DNA of 64,000 bases from Parus major (taxonomy: Eukaryota > Chordata > Aves > Passeriformes > Paridae), in assembly GCF_001522545.3 (NCBI RefSeq), contig NC_031770.1, positions 11,193,327 to 11,257,326 of the forward strand, read 5' to 3'. Position 1 is the stretch's first letter. Each line of letters opens with the position of its first letter. Of the stretch, positions 46,501 through 58,500 are shown piece by piece. Made by a program: the position numbers and the translations under genes. A model generated the notes under the pieces. The model saw only the letters and a list, made by a program, of their open reading frames with translations. It ran no database searches and was not told where the DNA came from.

Positions 46501-49500
46501 CCCAGGCACAGCAGAGCGTGGCTCAGAGCAGTGTCAGTGCTCTGACAATGCCCAGGGCAGACAGGCAACTCCTGCAGCTTCAAGGCCAGTTGTTCTGGTT
46601 CAGCAGCCCCAGCAGTTTCAGGGAGCCAAGGAGCTTGGCTGCCATGGGGAGTTCCCTCTCTTGCTCCAGCTTTTTTCTGTTTGAGCAAGGTGCTGAGATG
46701 TTGAGAGAAACTTTGGGGCAAAGCTCAGTTCAGCCCAGACACATTCTCCATAAAGACCACTAGCACATCCCACAGCCCTGGGGACAAACTGTGCAACGTG
46801 GTGTCTGCCCCACCAGATCAGGCCAGCTTGCCTTGGGGTGTTGGTTGGCAGCAGCCCTGCTTGGCTTGGGAATGATCAGGAACCTCCTGAAATACTCCCA
46901 TCTCTCTGTGGCTGCAGAGTAGCACCCCTGTTTGCTGTTCTTGTTCATTTCCAGAGCAGCAGCTAGTTCTTTCCTCATTCCCCACCCACCTGTCCCTGCC
47001 TTCAGAGGGTATCGGCACATTCTGCTGCTTTGTTTTGGCTTTGGGCACACAGGAAGGCAGGGTCTCTGCTCACTGCTGGTGTAAAGGTGAAGGCAGGGGG
47101 CTCCTATGGCAGAGTTAGGAACCTGAGCTTGGGATGCTCTTGGAAGAAGCAAGCCTGTGGGATGTGTGGCTGGGGGAGAGGATGGGGATTTAGAGGGTTT
47201 GGGCTGGGAAAGTAGGAAGGGCAGCTTGAGGAACAAAGGCAGGGATGCCCCAAACTAGTTTGAATTTGGCAAGTGAGTGAGGTCAGTGCCAGGATAGCCT
47301 GGCTATGCTGACAGCTGTTAGGAGTCTGCAGCTGGATTCTTGGGCTCAGCGTCCTTGTGCTGAGCCTTTTTGTCAGTTCTCATGGCCTTTTCTCCTGCAG
47401 CAGACGTGTGAGCAGTACCTGCCTGCCTTGGGATGGGGCTGCCCTGCTGTGTGTGGCAGTGAGCTCTTCCCAGGGCACAGCTCTACCCCAGCACATCACT
47501 GGCAGCGCTGCCTTAGCATCTGCTCCAGCAATTGATTCACAGTGCTCAAACACCAGTGGCTTTGTGCTGTTTTCTTGTGACAATTGCTCAGAAACTGGGC
47601 TTGGCCGTTCCCACCTATGTGATCCTGGGCCTGGAAGGGAAGGGATACCCCATAGTTTGCAGCATCTCTGAACAGTTTTTGGGAGGCTAATGGGAGTTGC
47701 TTTTTCCCCTCCCCCCCCATTCTAAAGCCTTGTTTAAAGGGCAGAATTGGTTTCTCAGTATTTGCTTGGTTGTGCTCCTCACATAAATCAGTAGAGAGAG
47801 GTGCTGTGGGCCACCTGGAGCGAGCTCAGTGGTGGTGTGCAGGCATTGTGTCTCTTGCAAATCTGGAGTGAACTCCACAAAGGCAGATGTTCAGTGGTCA
47901 TCTGAGCAGACCCACATTCTCCCAGCAGGGCTGGTGGATCCAGGTGCGTGGTACAGTCATAGGGGCAAATAGATGATGTTTTCCCAAGTTCCCAATCATC
48001 TAAATCCACCCCAGTATGACCTGGGGCTCCTAGGTACTGGTCCAGTTTCTCCTGCCTCATGAAGCCAAAGCCACTCTAGCAGAGTGCATTTCTTGGAAAT
48101 GCTGCTCTGTGCCCACGATTGCTTTCCTGGTGCAGAGTGAGTTTTTGATTTTACTTTAACTGGAACGGGAAAAGATGTCGTTTTAAAAACCTTATATGAT
48201 GAGTGCCCAAAGACTTTCCAGATGTTGGGCTGCTAGCTGTGTTCAGAGCTCCTTGCCTGAATCAAACCATTTCCATCTGGCCTGGTGGTTTATTGCAACT
48301 CTACCCATCTGAGAGGCTTTCTCGACTGGAACCTCTTGCATGGAGGAACACGCTGGCTGGAAATAATTTGGAGATGCAAATATCTCTGGGTGTTTGGCTT
48401 GGCCGCCGTTCCGGCGGTATCTGCTAAGCAGTGGAAGAGGCTGTGTGTGGAGCAGGCAAGCTCCCAGCAGCTGCTTTATGTGGCTGTAGGGGCCGGCCTG
48501 GGAGGCAGGGGGGGTTGCTCATGTTACTGAGCATTCATGATTTTCCTTGCTTGCTTCTATGGCTTCAGCTGGTGCAAGCGAGCCTTCTGTGGCTCTGTTT
48601 GTGACCAGGAGAGGAGGAAAAGCTGACCCGTGTGTTGTTCCCTGTTCTGGCATGCCAAAAATCTGCTTTTATATGAGCGTGTTCATAATGAACTGTGCCA
48701 GGAAACACATGGCTTGCTCGAGACATGAATGGGAGGTCTGTATGGGGCCCTGAGCTCGCTGAGAGCCTCGCAGGGACAAAGAGCAGATGCCGGCGTGCAC
48801 TGCTTGCTCTGTGGTAGCCTGTGTCCCGAGGATGGGGAGCAGAAGATAGAATCAAGGTACAAAGTGCTTGGCTGATCCAGTGGTGGCAGAGAGGACAGGA
48901 CATGAGGCCAGGTGAGTGGTTTTACTGCCTGCTGCTTTTTGTGGCTCTCCTGGTCTGCAGAGGGCTGTCTTGTTGCTCTGGAGATGTGGCTGTTTGCAGT
49001 GAAGGCTGGGTTGGAAGGAGCCCAGGTGCTGCAGGCGAGCAAAGTGCTGCTAATAGCTTAGGATAACAATTGTGGATGGGGATGAAGGAGAACAGGAGAG
49101 ATATGTCAATCCCATTGGGTCCTAGGTATGATGTGGGCAGAGAGGCTGTGCAAGCTGTAGCAGGAAGAAAAGGCTGTCAGGGGAGAGTTGCAGTCCTGAG
49201 CATTAGCAGCACTTCAGTGTCTTGAGTGTTGCTCCCTTGTAGGAAGTGCTGCCAAGCCTGCATGGGCTGAGCTGCTGCTGAGCAGTGCACACCCAGAACA
49301 GGAGGAGTTAAACCTGCCTGCAGGCACTGGAGCCTTGTTCTGACAGAGGGCTCAACAAGTCCTCTGGACTAGCAAGCTCGGGATGCTCTAGCTCAGTGAT
49401 TTCATTGCCCAGCCTTTGGAAGCAAGCAGGGCTTGAACGCAGAGTTTGCTGCTCTTTGATCCAAGAGTGACTAAAAGCAAAGCCCAAGTGCTGGAGTCAT

Positions 49501-52500
49501 TCCCAAGGACTTGGCAACTGAAATAATTGCTGCCTGCAGTCAATGATGTTTAAATTTCTCCTAAAGACAAGACCTGTTTGATAATGCTTTCTGGGAGAGT
49601 GATACTGAAACCTGTGAGAGGCCAGGACCACAACCCCTAACACCATCCCTGCTGTGCTTTTTGTGGCCTTGGGATGGAGCACAGGTCATGGTCTTTCATG
49701 AAAATATGCCTACAGGTTGTCTCTGACACCAGATTTCTTTTGTGGCCCAGTGTATTTCTCAGAGATGATAAATCAGTCTTGTGTTTGCAACACGGGACCT
49801 GAGTGTGAGCTTCTCAGTCTCTTCTGCTCTTTTCCTTTGGGGACTTTCTTTCTTGTGGCCCTTAGCTCTGCCCCTGGGCTTGCAGGGAGCCAAGTTACCC
49901 TCCGAGCTGTGGTTCTGGTTTGTTGATTTTGCTTGGGGTTAGCAGCAGCTAAACAGGCTGTTGAGGGATGCAGAGGCAGCTCTGCTGTGTCTGCCTTGCC
50001 TTGTTAGAGGTTTATGGAGCTGGGAGCGAGTGCGGCACTGCGATGTGAGTGAGTGCATTAGCTCATCCAAATCCTCCTTTTCCTTAGTGGTTTCTCCTCA
50101 AGGAGTAATAGCCTGTATTGCTGCTGGATAAATTGCAGGGCCTTTGTTTCTCCAGTGGTCTGAGCAGTGGCAGGGCAGAAGCATAAAGGTGACAGTGTGG
50201 ATGTGGTGGGGTGGTCGTGTATTTGGAATGGATTCCAAGGGGGATAAAAGCTGTCAATGCCACCTTGTTTTGCTGAGTTTTGTTAATTAGCTGACACATC
50301 CAGAGTTGGTAGCTGAGTTAAAAAGTGGTGAAAGGGTCTCTTAATCCTGGTCTTTGAGTCTGAAGTGCTGCTGCCTGGAGTTAGATTTAGGCTACTCCTG
50401 CTGTTCACCTCAAGTTAGTGGTGGAGACTTGGGCATCTCTGGTCAGGTCAGCTTGCTCTCTCCCAGCTGTATCCCTGGACTCCATTCTGCAGGAGGGTGC
50501 ATTGTTTGGTTGCTGCAAGGCGCCCAGGGCCTTCCCTTAGTGAACTGCTGTGCTCCTGGGGTGCTGCAAAGGGCCCTGCAGGTTTGGGGAGCCAGGGAGA
50601 GCAGGTTTCCCACCTGTGTGCTGCAGCAGTGCCTTCCCAGGGAACACAGCATCTTTGCTAAGTATTAGTGAAGATGGACAGGGAACAAATGTTTAGCAGT
50701 GTGTTACAAAGCTCTCTGTCTCCTTCAGTGCTGAGCTGGTGGTGTAAATGCATTCAGTTCCCACATCAGGTCTGTGACTTCCACGCTTGTTGTGCAGCCC
50801 CAGGAAGAGCTGGCTCCATGGTGGAGCTGGGGCAGCTGTGAGCTCCATGTTCTAGCATGGGAGCATGTGAGGTCCACTCTGCTTTGAGAGGCCAAACAGA
50901 TGCTGGCCAGTCATGTCCTCTGCCAAAACAGCTGGCTAGGCTAGTTTTTGCAGCTGGCTGCTTCCATCGCATCCTGGTACTTCTGGGTTTTGGTTTTGTT
51001 TCCTCTAAGCCAAGTTGTGCCCCTCCATAGCTGGGGTAGGTCTGAAGTCTCCTGCTGGCAGGGAAGAAGAGGAAGAGGATGGTTCCCTCTTGAGGAGAAA
51101 GGATGGATGCAGTTTGGGTGCTCTGGGCTTTGCTGTCCTGGGCACTGGAGATGAATTGCAGATCCTCTAAACTGCTGTTCCAGGTGCAGAGCATTAAAGG
51201 AATTGGCTTGCACATCTGGCTGAGCTGACCCAGGGTGAATTCTGCTGAAGTGCTCCTGGAAGCAAGTCTGCAGAATAGTGCTCCTGGGGCCTGGCTGGAG
51301 AGTGGGGCTGGGCTACAAGCTGCAGAAGCACCACTGAGCTGGGCTTGCTTTCCAAACCAGGAAGCCTTGTGCTTGCAAAAAGCCCTCTCCTGAATCCCAT
51401 TCCCATGCTTTTAGTACTTTGTTTGGTTGCAATCAGCTTTGGCATTACTCATATCCTGTGGTGTCTCAGAGATTGGTAAACTCTTGGTTACGGAGTGGAA
51501 TGGATCCTTTCCTTTTCCCTTTCTGTCCTTTGTCCAGAGCTCTTTTAGTTTGGAGGAGCTGGTGCTGAGGAGCCTGGATGTGGGCACTTTGGGGTCGATG
51601 GAAGCATGGATCTCCCATAGGGCTGGGGATGTGGAGCACTGCATTGTGCTTCCAGCTGCCTTGCCTGTCGCTTCCCCAGCCAGGCCATAGGTGAGAGAGG
51701 TGACTGTGGACTCAGCAGGAATCTCAGGCTGTGCAGCAGCTGAAGGCTTTGTGGTTGAGGCTGCATTCCCAAGCGATGTCGTTAGGCAAGAAGACCATGA
51801 TTTTCAGATTGTTTCAAGATGTAGGCAGCCTGGCCTGTCAAGCAGGGCAGGAGATGTGCTGCCTGGTCTCCCCAGCTTGCAGAGTTGCTCTGCAGTACCC
51901 AGATGATGTTGGGCTACTGGAGTGTCCCCAGGTGAGCCTATGGAACTGGCACTGAGGCATTAAAGCAGTGAATGGGAGACCCAGCTTGGCTGGAGGCCTG
52001 GCTTGTAGTGTTGCCCCATGTCCTTCCAGTTGGAAGATGACCATGAAGGTTTGGGGTTGGTGCCATGGCAGGGGCTCAGCAGGCAGCATCCCTGGTGCTC
52101 TCAGGCCTCTTGTGTGGTGCAGAAAGTGGGGTGCCTTCAGTGCCAGGTGTGTCCAGGCTGTGCCAGGACTGCAAATCCTCTTGTTGGCTGCAACCGTAAA
52201 TATAGCCTTAGAGAAGGCTGGTCTCCCAAGGGTGAGACCTGCCACCCCACACAATTTCTGTCTTTCACCCAAAGCTCAGCACCCCATGAAGGTCTGCAGT
52301 CCGTGAGGTTGGAGCCTGTTGCCCAGCTGTGTCCATGGCACTGAGTGGGGGGACAGTGTCCAGCCTCAGAGGGTGAGCATTGTGACATAGGGCTGGGCAA
52401 TCACCAACTCCTTCCCCCAGAGCCCTGCAATGTCTCTCTGTTTAGGATATACCAAACCTGGTGCTACCCAGGAGGGAAAAGGATGTCAGATCCCCAAAAC

Positions 52501-55500
52501 TTCAGCCCCGGTATCCCTTTGCTAGCCCCCAGCTCTGCCATGGCTCCCCCAAATCATTATTAGTATTTTGGTGCATTTTCTTACAGCTCTGGCTGATGAA
52601 GGAGCAACACTGATATATCTCACTTTTCTAGCTCTGGAGAATGGTCCCAAAGACATTCCCAGTCTGCTGAGTCGGCTGCCACATCACTGCATTAATGCTG
52701 TGGCAGCCTTTGAGGGGATTGTCTACCATGGGGTTGGGTCTCCTTTTCCAGAGGTGTGGAAAGTCCTTTGCTTCCTGATGATCCCATAGGATTGAAAACT
52801 TAGTCTGCAGAGCTTCAGACAGCAGTGATTGACTTCATAGGGTTGCTCAAATGTCTGTCCTAGATATGGCTCTGTTGATTTTATTTGTCACCCTGAAATG
52901 CTCTGCATGTGGTCGGGCTGGAGTCCAGCAATGGCTGAGTCTTGGGGACATCCCAAGACAAAAAAGTAAATTGAGATACACATTAGAAGCTAGAACTGGT
53001 AATGCAGATGTATTAGTGTCACTGTTTTTCCTGGGTAGCTGCTATTTGCCTCCTTAAAAAAATGAAATTATTTTTGAGCAGAGGGTACCACTGTCTGAAT
53101 GATGCCGTGTTCCTGCACTCAGATCTTTGCCAGAAGGATGATCTCAGAGCCAGGATGGGATCTGAGCCTTCGCTCTGTCCTTGTGCGTCCTGCTAGTCCA
53201 TGTCCCCTCCCTGCAGATGATTTGCTTTGTGGTGTGTGGGAATGATACCCTGAGGACCTGTAGGTACCAGTTCAACCTCCTTAAAGAATTTACTTAACCT
53301 TTATCTATTACCTCGACAGGAGGGTTCTGCATTTCAATTAAGTATCCTTTGGGTAGCACACCACTGGGTGTTTCCAAGTGTGCTGCATTTCAAACACGTT
53401 TATCTAATCTGGCTGAAGCTTTCCTGAAAAGCTTTCTGTAGCCACACTTGAGACAGTTTTAGGGCAGAAACACATGTGGAGGGTTTCTTTTTCTCCCAGC
53501 CAGGGGTGGCTGGTGTCACATGAATATGCAGAGGCCAGCACACACATTTGGGACTGCTCCATGCTGGCTTGGCTTTGCAGGACCATGGCTGGCCCAGCTG
53601 TGTTGCTGGGGGAGAGCTCTGCACTGGCTCGGCCTTGCTAAGGCTGATGTGGCACTGCTGGATAGTTTTTGAGGTGACTCTCACTAAGGGAATCGTTTTG
53701 CTTTGTTCAGCAGCTCCCAGCCATGTGTCCCAGCCCAGATGAGCTCACAAAACCACAGCAGAAGCTGTTGGGAAGGTGTCCAGTCTGAGCTGGGATTGCC
53801 TTTGCTCTCTCCTCTGGGGTAGCTTCCAGTGGCTGAGCCACACATGGCCATGGCTCACAGAGGAGAGCTGGGAGGTCCTTCAGCTGCTGAGTGGAACAGA
53901 GTCATTTTCTTCTTTATTCAGCACAGGTGGAGATTGTTGGCTACCCACACGATAGCCCTTTCCTTACACAGCTTCCTTGAGCCTCTGTCCCAAAGCCCAG
54001 GAGGTGGAGGAGGGATGCATGGACCCTGCTGACTGCAGCCTTTCCCTGGGCAAGGGCTGTGCAGCTGCTCCAGGCAAGTGCAGCAGTTCCCATCTCGGAA
54101 CGCTGGGCCCTGGTGCTCTGGATTGAAGTACTGTGAAAAGCTGTGTCCAGCTCTGTGCTTCTGATGTCTGCCACCCCAAAACTGGCTGGACCACGCCCAG
54201 CTGCTCCTGGTCTTTCCTTGCAGCCCAAACGTGACACATGTTTGGGACAATGGTTTCCAGCATGTGTAGCCAGTTCACCAATGGCACCTTGGATGTTATT
54301 GTCAAAACAAAACACAACTTTGTGCTCTCGCTGCACTTTAACATTTACTTATCCCAGTTTGCCTTGACACCTGTGCCCATGAGGTGTTCATCACAGGGAT
54401 CTTGCTTGAGCTGAAATGGTTGTGTCCATTTCCCCAGCATGGAAAGCAACAACATAAATAGATCCTTCTGTTTCACCATGGAGCTGGATCTCAGTGTTTC
54501 CTGACATCTGGTGAAATCCCTGCTTCTCATGTGGGACTTGTGCCAAGCCACCATCATGTCCTCTGTCCACAGAGCCTTGTTCTCCTGCCTGGACATAGGG
54601 CATGCTGAAGCAGCAGGATGCATGTGATGAGGCAGCTAAAGCTCTCAGATGATCAGTGCTGACTAAAGTGCAGTTGTGCCGTCAGTGATGGGGTAAAAGC
54701 AGCTCTGTTGCTCTTTGGTGTTACATTGGTAATGGCAATGATTTAGTGCTAGAAGTGCATGTAATTTAAAACATAATCTCTTAATGGTCTGCACCTTCAG
54801 AGAGAGGTGTTTCATCACAAACTCCAGCACTAGCATGACCAGTAGGCTGCCACTCCAAGAGCACAACAAATCCACCCACTGCACAAGCTTTGTGTACACT
54901 GCCACTTGGCCTGTGCTTTGTACCATACAGGTATGGTTTGGTGGACACATACCTGGTGTTCTGAGGCATGTCTGGGGAAAGTAACAGACCTGGGTCCTGT
55001 GGGTTCAAACCTGAGCGGATTTGACTGTTCTGTTCCCCTTTCCTCCTGCCTGTCTGACCCAGCTGCCTGTTCCGGCATGAGCTCAGCTCCTGATGTTCTG
55101 GAGCTGTTGAGCACATGCTGTGTTTGGGTGAGGTTGGTGGTTGCTGCCTTGCTGAGTGAGACAGATCAGATATGATGCGTATTCCTGCACATTGTATCAC
55201 CTTGAGGCATGCCTTCATCTCAGGTTCATGAGACAGCTGTCACAGACAGTGGGATAGTTCCTGGACATGCTGACCCTTGGAGCATGGCGTGTTGATGGGA
55301 TTTGGCTCAGTATGAGACCCAGGAAAATGGGACCATCAGCAGGCTGCAGAGATACACATGGAGTTGGCTGTTCTGCTGCAGAAGCCAGCACAGCCAAATT
55401 CAGAGCTCACAGCTCTGGGATCAGAGGAAATTCAGCTGGGAATTCAGTGACAGAAAGGTTACTGCAAAATCCAGCCTTTGCTCCTGGCTGATGTGTTTGG

Positions 55501-58500
55501 GACAGTATAAAACCCTGTATGAGTGCCTGTGTCTGTGCCTTGCTGCTGTGAGTGGGGGAGCTCAGACCAGCCCTGCAGGAAATGTGTGGCTGACACCGGG
55601 GTGCCCGTGAGCAGCACTGCCTCGGTCCCTGCGCTGTGCAGCAGGTTCCAAAGGCTTTCCAGCATGGGAAGGGCTCCTGTGGCTTTCTGGAATTTGGTGG
55701 TCTTCAAAGGTGTCTTTTGGAAAAGGATTCCTTATCCCTAGCTCTGTCTGACTGAGATGTGATGTCAAATTGTATCCCTTCACCAGGCTTTTATACAGAC
55801 GCCAGGTAGGAGATGTGGCTGAGTGTCCAAAGAGGAGCTGCCTTTCAGCTGGACTTGGATAACTTGTCCAGGCAACCACTCTCTGAAGCTGTTTCTCTTG
55901 CATTGGTGGGAGCACACTTTCTTGATCATGTTCTTGATCATCTTCATTCTAAGCTGCTCAAAATCTGCTTGGCCCCTTTCCCTGCGGAGCATGGTGTTGG
56001 TAACAGAGTCCAAGAGCCATCGTCATGTGCTGAATTGCCTTTTGTTTGCTTCCCTTGCTTTTCCAGCTGGTAACCGGAGCGGAGCGCCTGCACGGCTGCC
56101 TGGGGGCAGGCAGCAGCCAGGTTTGGGAATGTGCGAGCGTGGTCCTCCAGCAGCCGTGCCAGGCACTGCCTGGGGAAGCACTGGCTGCTCTGTCCCCAGG
56201 ACCCCGAGCTCTTGGGTGGGTGTTTAGTGTGTCAAGGAGGGCTCTCTGGGGTTTCCATCTCTGTGGAGAGATGCCTCCAGCCCCTCAGGCCACTACCAGA
56301 CCCTGAGGACAACTACTGCAATTTGTTGTTTCCTCTTCTACTTGCGAGCAGGCTGAGTCACCAGCACATTTTTTGGTGTCCCTGTTGCATCCTCTTGTGA
56401 TGTGTTCCAGCAGCTGCTGTGTTTATTCACATTCATAATCCTTGTTCCACACCGGTGTTTCTCTGGGTAGTTGCTGGGGATGTGGAGGTGAGTCAGAGAC
56501 ATAATCCTGAGGAGAGGGACTTTGAGGAAAACCTAGAAACAGTCTGCTTATTTCTGATCAGGGACAGTCTTAATGCAAGGCTGGAACTTAGGATGCATCC
56601 CAAAAAACAAGACAAGAAGCACTCGAAGAACCATTGGAACTGCCCAGGAAGCTTGCTCTCTGGGGTTTTGGTGTCTGCCTTCCTGGCTCATACACGGCAA
56701 GACGCCTCTCTGTTCAGGCTGGAAGTGTGACACCTGGTAGTAGGTCATGGGAGCTTCCTCTTAATGCCCCTGTCCCCTGGGAGACAAGGAGAGGGCTCTC
56801 CTTGGCTCAGGCACCTCTGTTCCAGTGGTTGCTGCAGACAGGCTGAAAGGAGCTGTGCTGGCATCTGAGCACAGATCTGTTAAAACTCTGAATTCGTTTT
56901 GACAGATGTGCTTTGAGCTATGTTTCTCCTAACATGGTTCTGACTGTCTGGAGACCCCTGAGAATGACAAATGCTTACCTGATCCATTCTTCTCATTCCC
57001 TTGCTCTAAACACGCCCTCCCTTTTCTGTCTTGCAGCCGTGGGGACCCAGGCAAGCATCCTTTTCACGAAGGAGCCGTACTCGCAGGATGCCCTGCACGG
57101 GCGCAGCGCCATCCTCCGCTGCGAGGTGAAGGAGCCGGCGGACGTGGAGTTTGAGTGGCTGCAGAACGGGCTTCCCGTTCAGGACACGGAGCAGCGCTTC
57201 AAGGAAGGCAGCAACCTCCAGTTTGCTGCCGTGGATCGGCACCGAGATGCCGGGGTCTTCCAGTGCCTGGCCAGGAACGTGCTCACCGGGGAGGAGGCTC
57301 GCACAGCCAACGCATCCTTCAACATCAAGTGTGAGTGTGGGGTGAACACCACGCCGTGGCCTGGTGCTGCCCACTGTGCACGGGGAAAAGCACTCTGCTG
57401 GGAGGGCCTGAAGCTGGAAACAGTTCTTCCAGGCTGTCTGCTAATTCTTGTGTGGGTTAGACAGGGATTGGACACCTTGGGCTGCTCAAGTAGGATTCCT
57501 CTCCAGCTGCCATGTCCATCCTGCCCTGTAGACCTCTTGTGTCTTCTGGTGTCCCTGAGACTGTCAGAGATGCTTTCTCCTGCTGCCTTTCCTGTTTGTG
57601 CATATGAAACAGGGACATTACTGCAGTGAGTGTGTCCTGGGCACTGCAGGTCCTTTCAGAATTCATGTTAACCCTCAGAGAACAGCTGCACAGGGCAAAG
57701 TGGGATCTCTGCAAGTGTGGGTGTCTCTTTACTCCAGGCTGGTTCGAGGGCATACGTATCTCCAAGCATGCTTGTGCCCTTGCTGCCTCCTCTGGTTATC
57801 GGTGACTCACCAATAACCACCACCTGGGTTCTGTAGGTTTGGGGAGCCAGCTGTGTTGGTATTCTTTGATCCCACAGGGATTGAGACAGGCAGCGTGGTT
57901 CTGAAGCAGCCGGCCAGCGTAGCTGAGATCCAGCCCTCCTCCACAGTGGTGCTGCGGTGTCAAATCGATGGCCACCCACGGTAAGGGTTGCCTCCTGAGG
58001 AGTGGACCCTGCCAGAGGCCCCTGCACCTTGGCTGTGTGGTCTCTCTCTCTCTCTCTATCCCCCTCCCTCTCCCCCGCCACCTCTTTCTTTCTTTCTCCT
58101 CCTCCCCCACCTCCCCTCCTCTCTCCCGCAAGAATTCAGTAGAGTCAGGGAAGGCGAAAGGCAGGATTGAGCCTGTGGCTGAGCACCGTGGGAGAAGGCA
58201 AACGGCTTCCCCAGAGCCGCGTAGCAAGGAGCACAGTAAGGATGGGCTGTCACAGTCCAGTTTGCTGAGCTGCTTGGTGTGCTGCAGTCACTCTCCGTCG
58301 CTTCCCAGTCGTGTCCCGTCCACTTGGCTGCATGTCTCATGGCTTCGTGTCTGTGTCGGGCCAGCAGTGGGACGGAGAGCCAGGGAACTGGGCCATCTCT
58401 GGGCTGTCTCCTCCGCACACCTGCTCTCGGGGCAGCCCCCACCGTGCCGTGCCCCTGCTCACCTGCTCACCCCTGCCTTGCAGCCCCACGTGGCAGTGGT

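Larger units (their letters stand above)
34579..57036 (+). other. PTK7: PTK7 intron 1, 22.5 kb
   Basis: No coding exon recognised. Contents: the CpG island tail to about 35.29 kb, a CAGCTGATAAG element at 35841, a (CCAAAA)n patch at 36573, an AT-rich candidate element at 42930-43345, and a POU/E-box cluster at 48219-48417. Long first introns with regulatory elements are usual for developmental receptor genes. Reading frames inside are short and on both strands. Confidence 0.85.

Noticed and set aside
44645..46763. Cluster of 150-256 aa frames on both strands in PTK7 intron 1 as a nested gene
   Set aside because: Overlapping frames on both strands, low-complexity Ser/Pro/Gln composition, no domain, no consistent splice sites or poly(A) signal.
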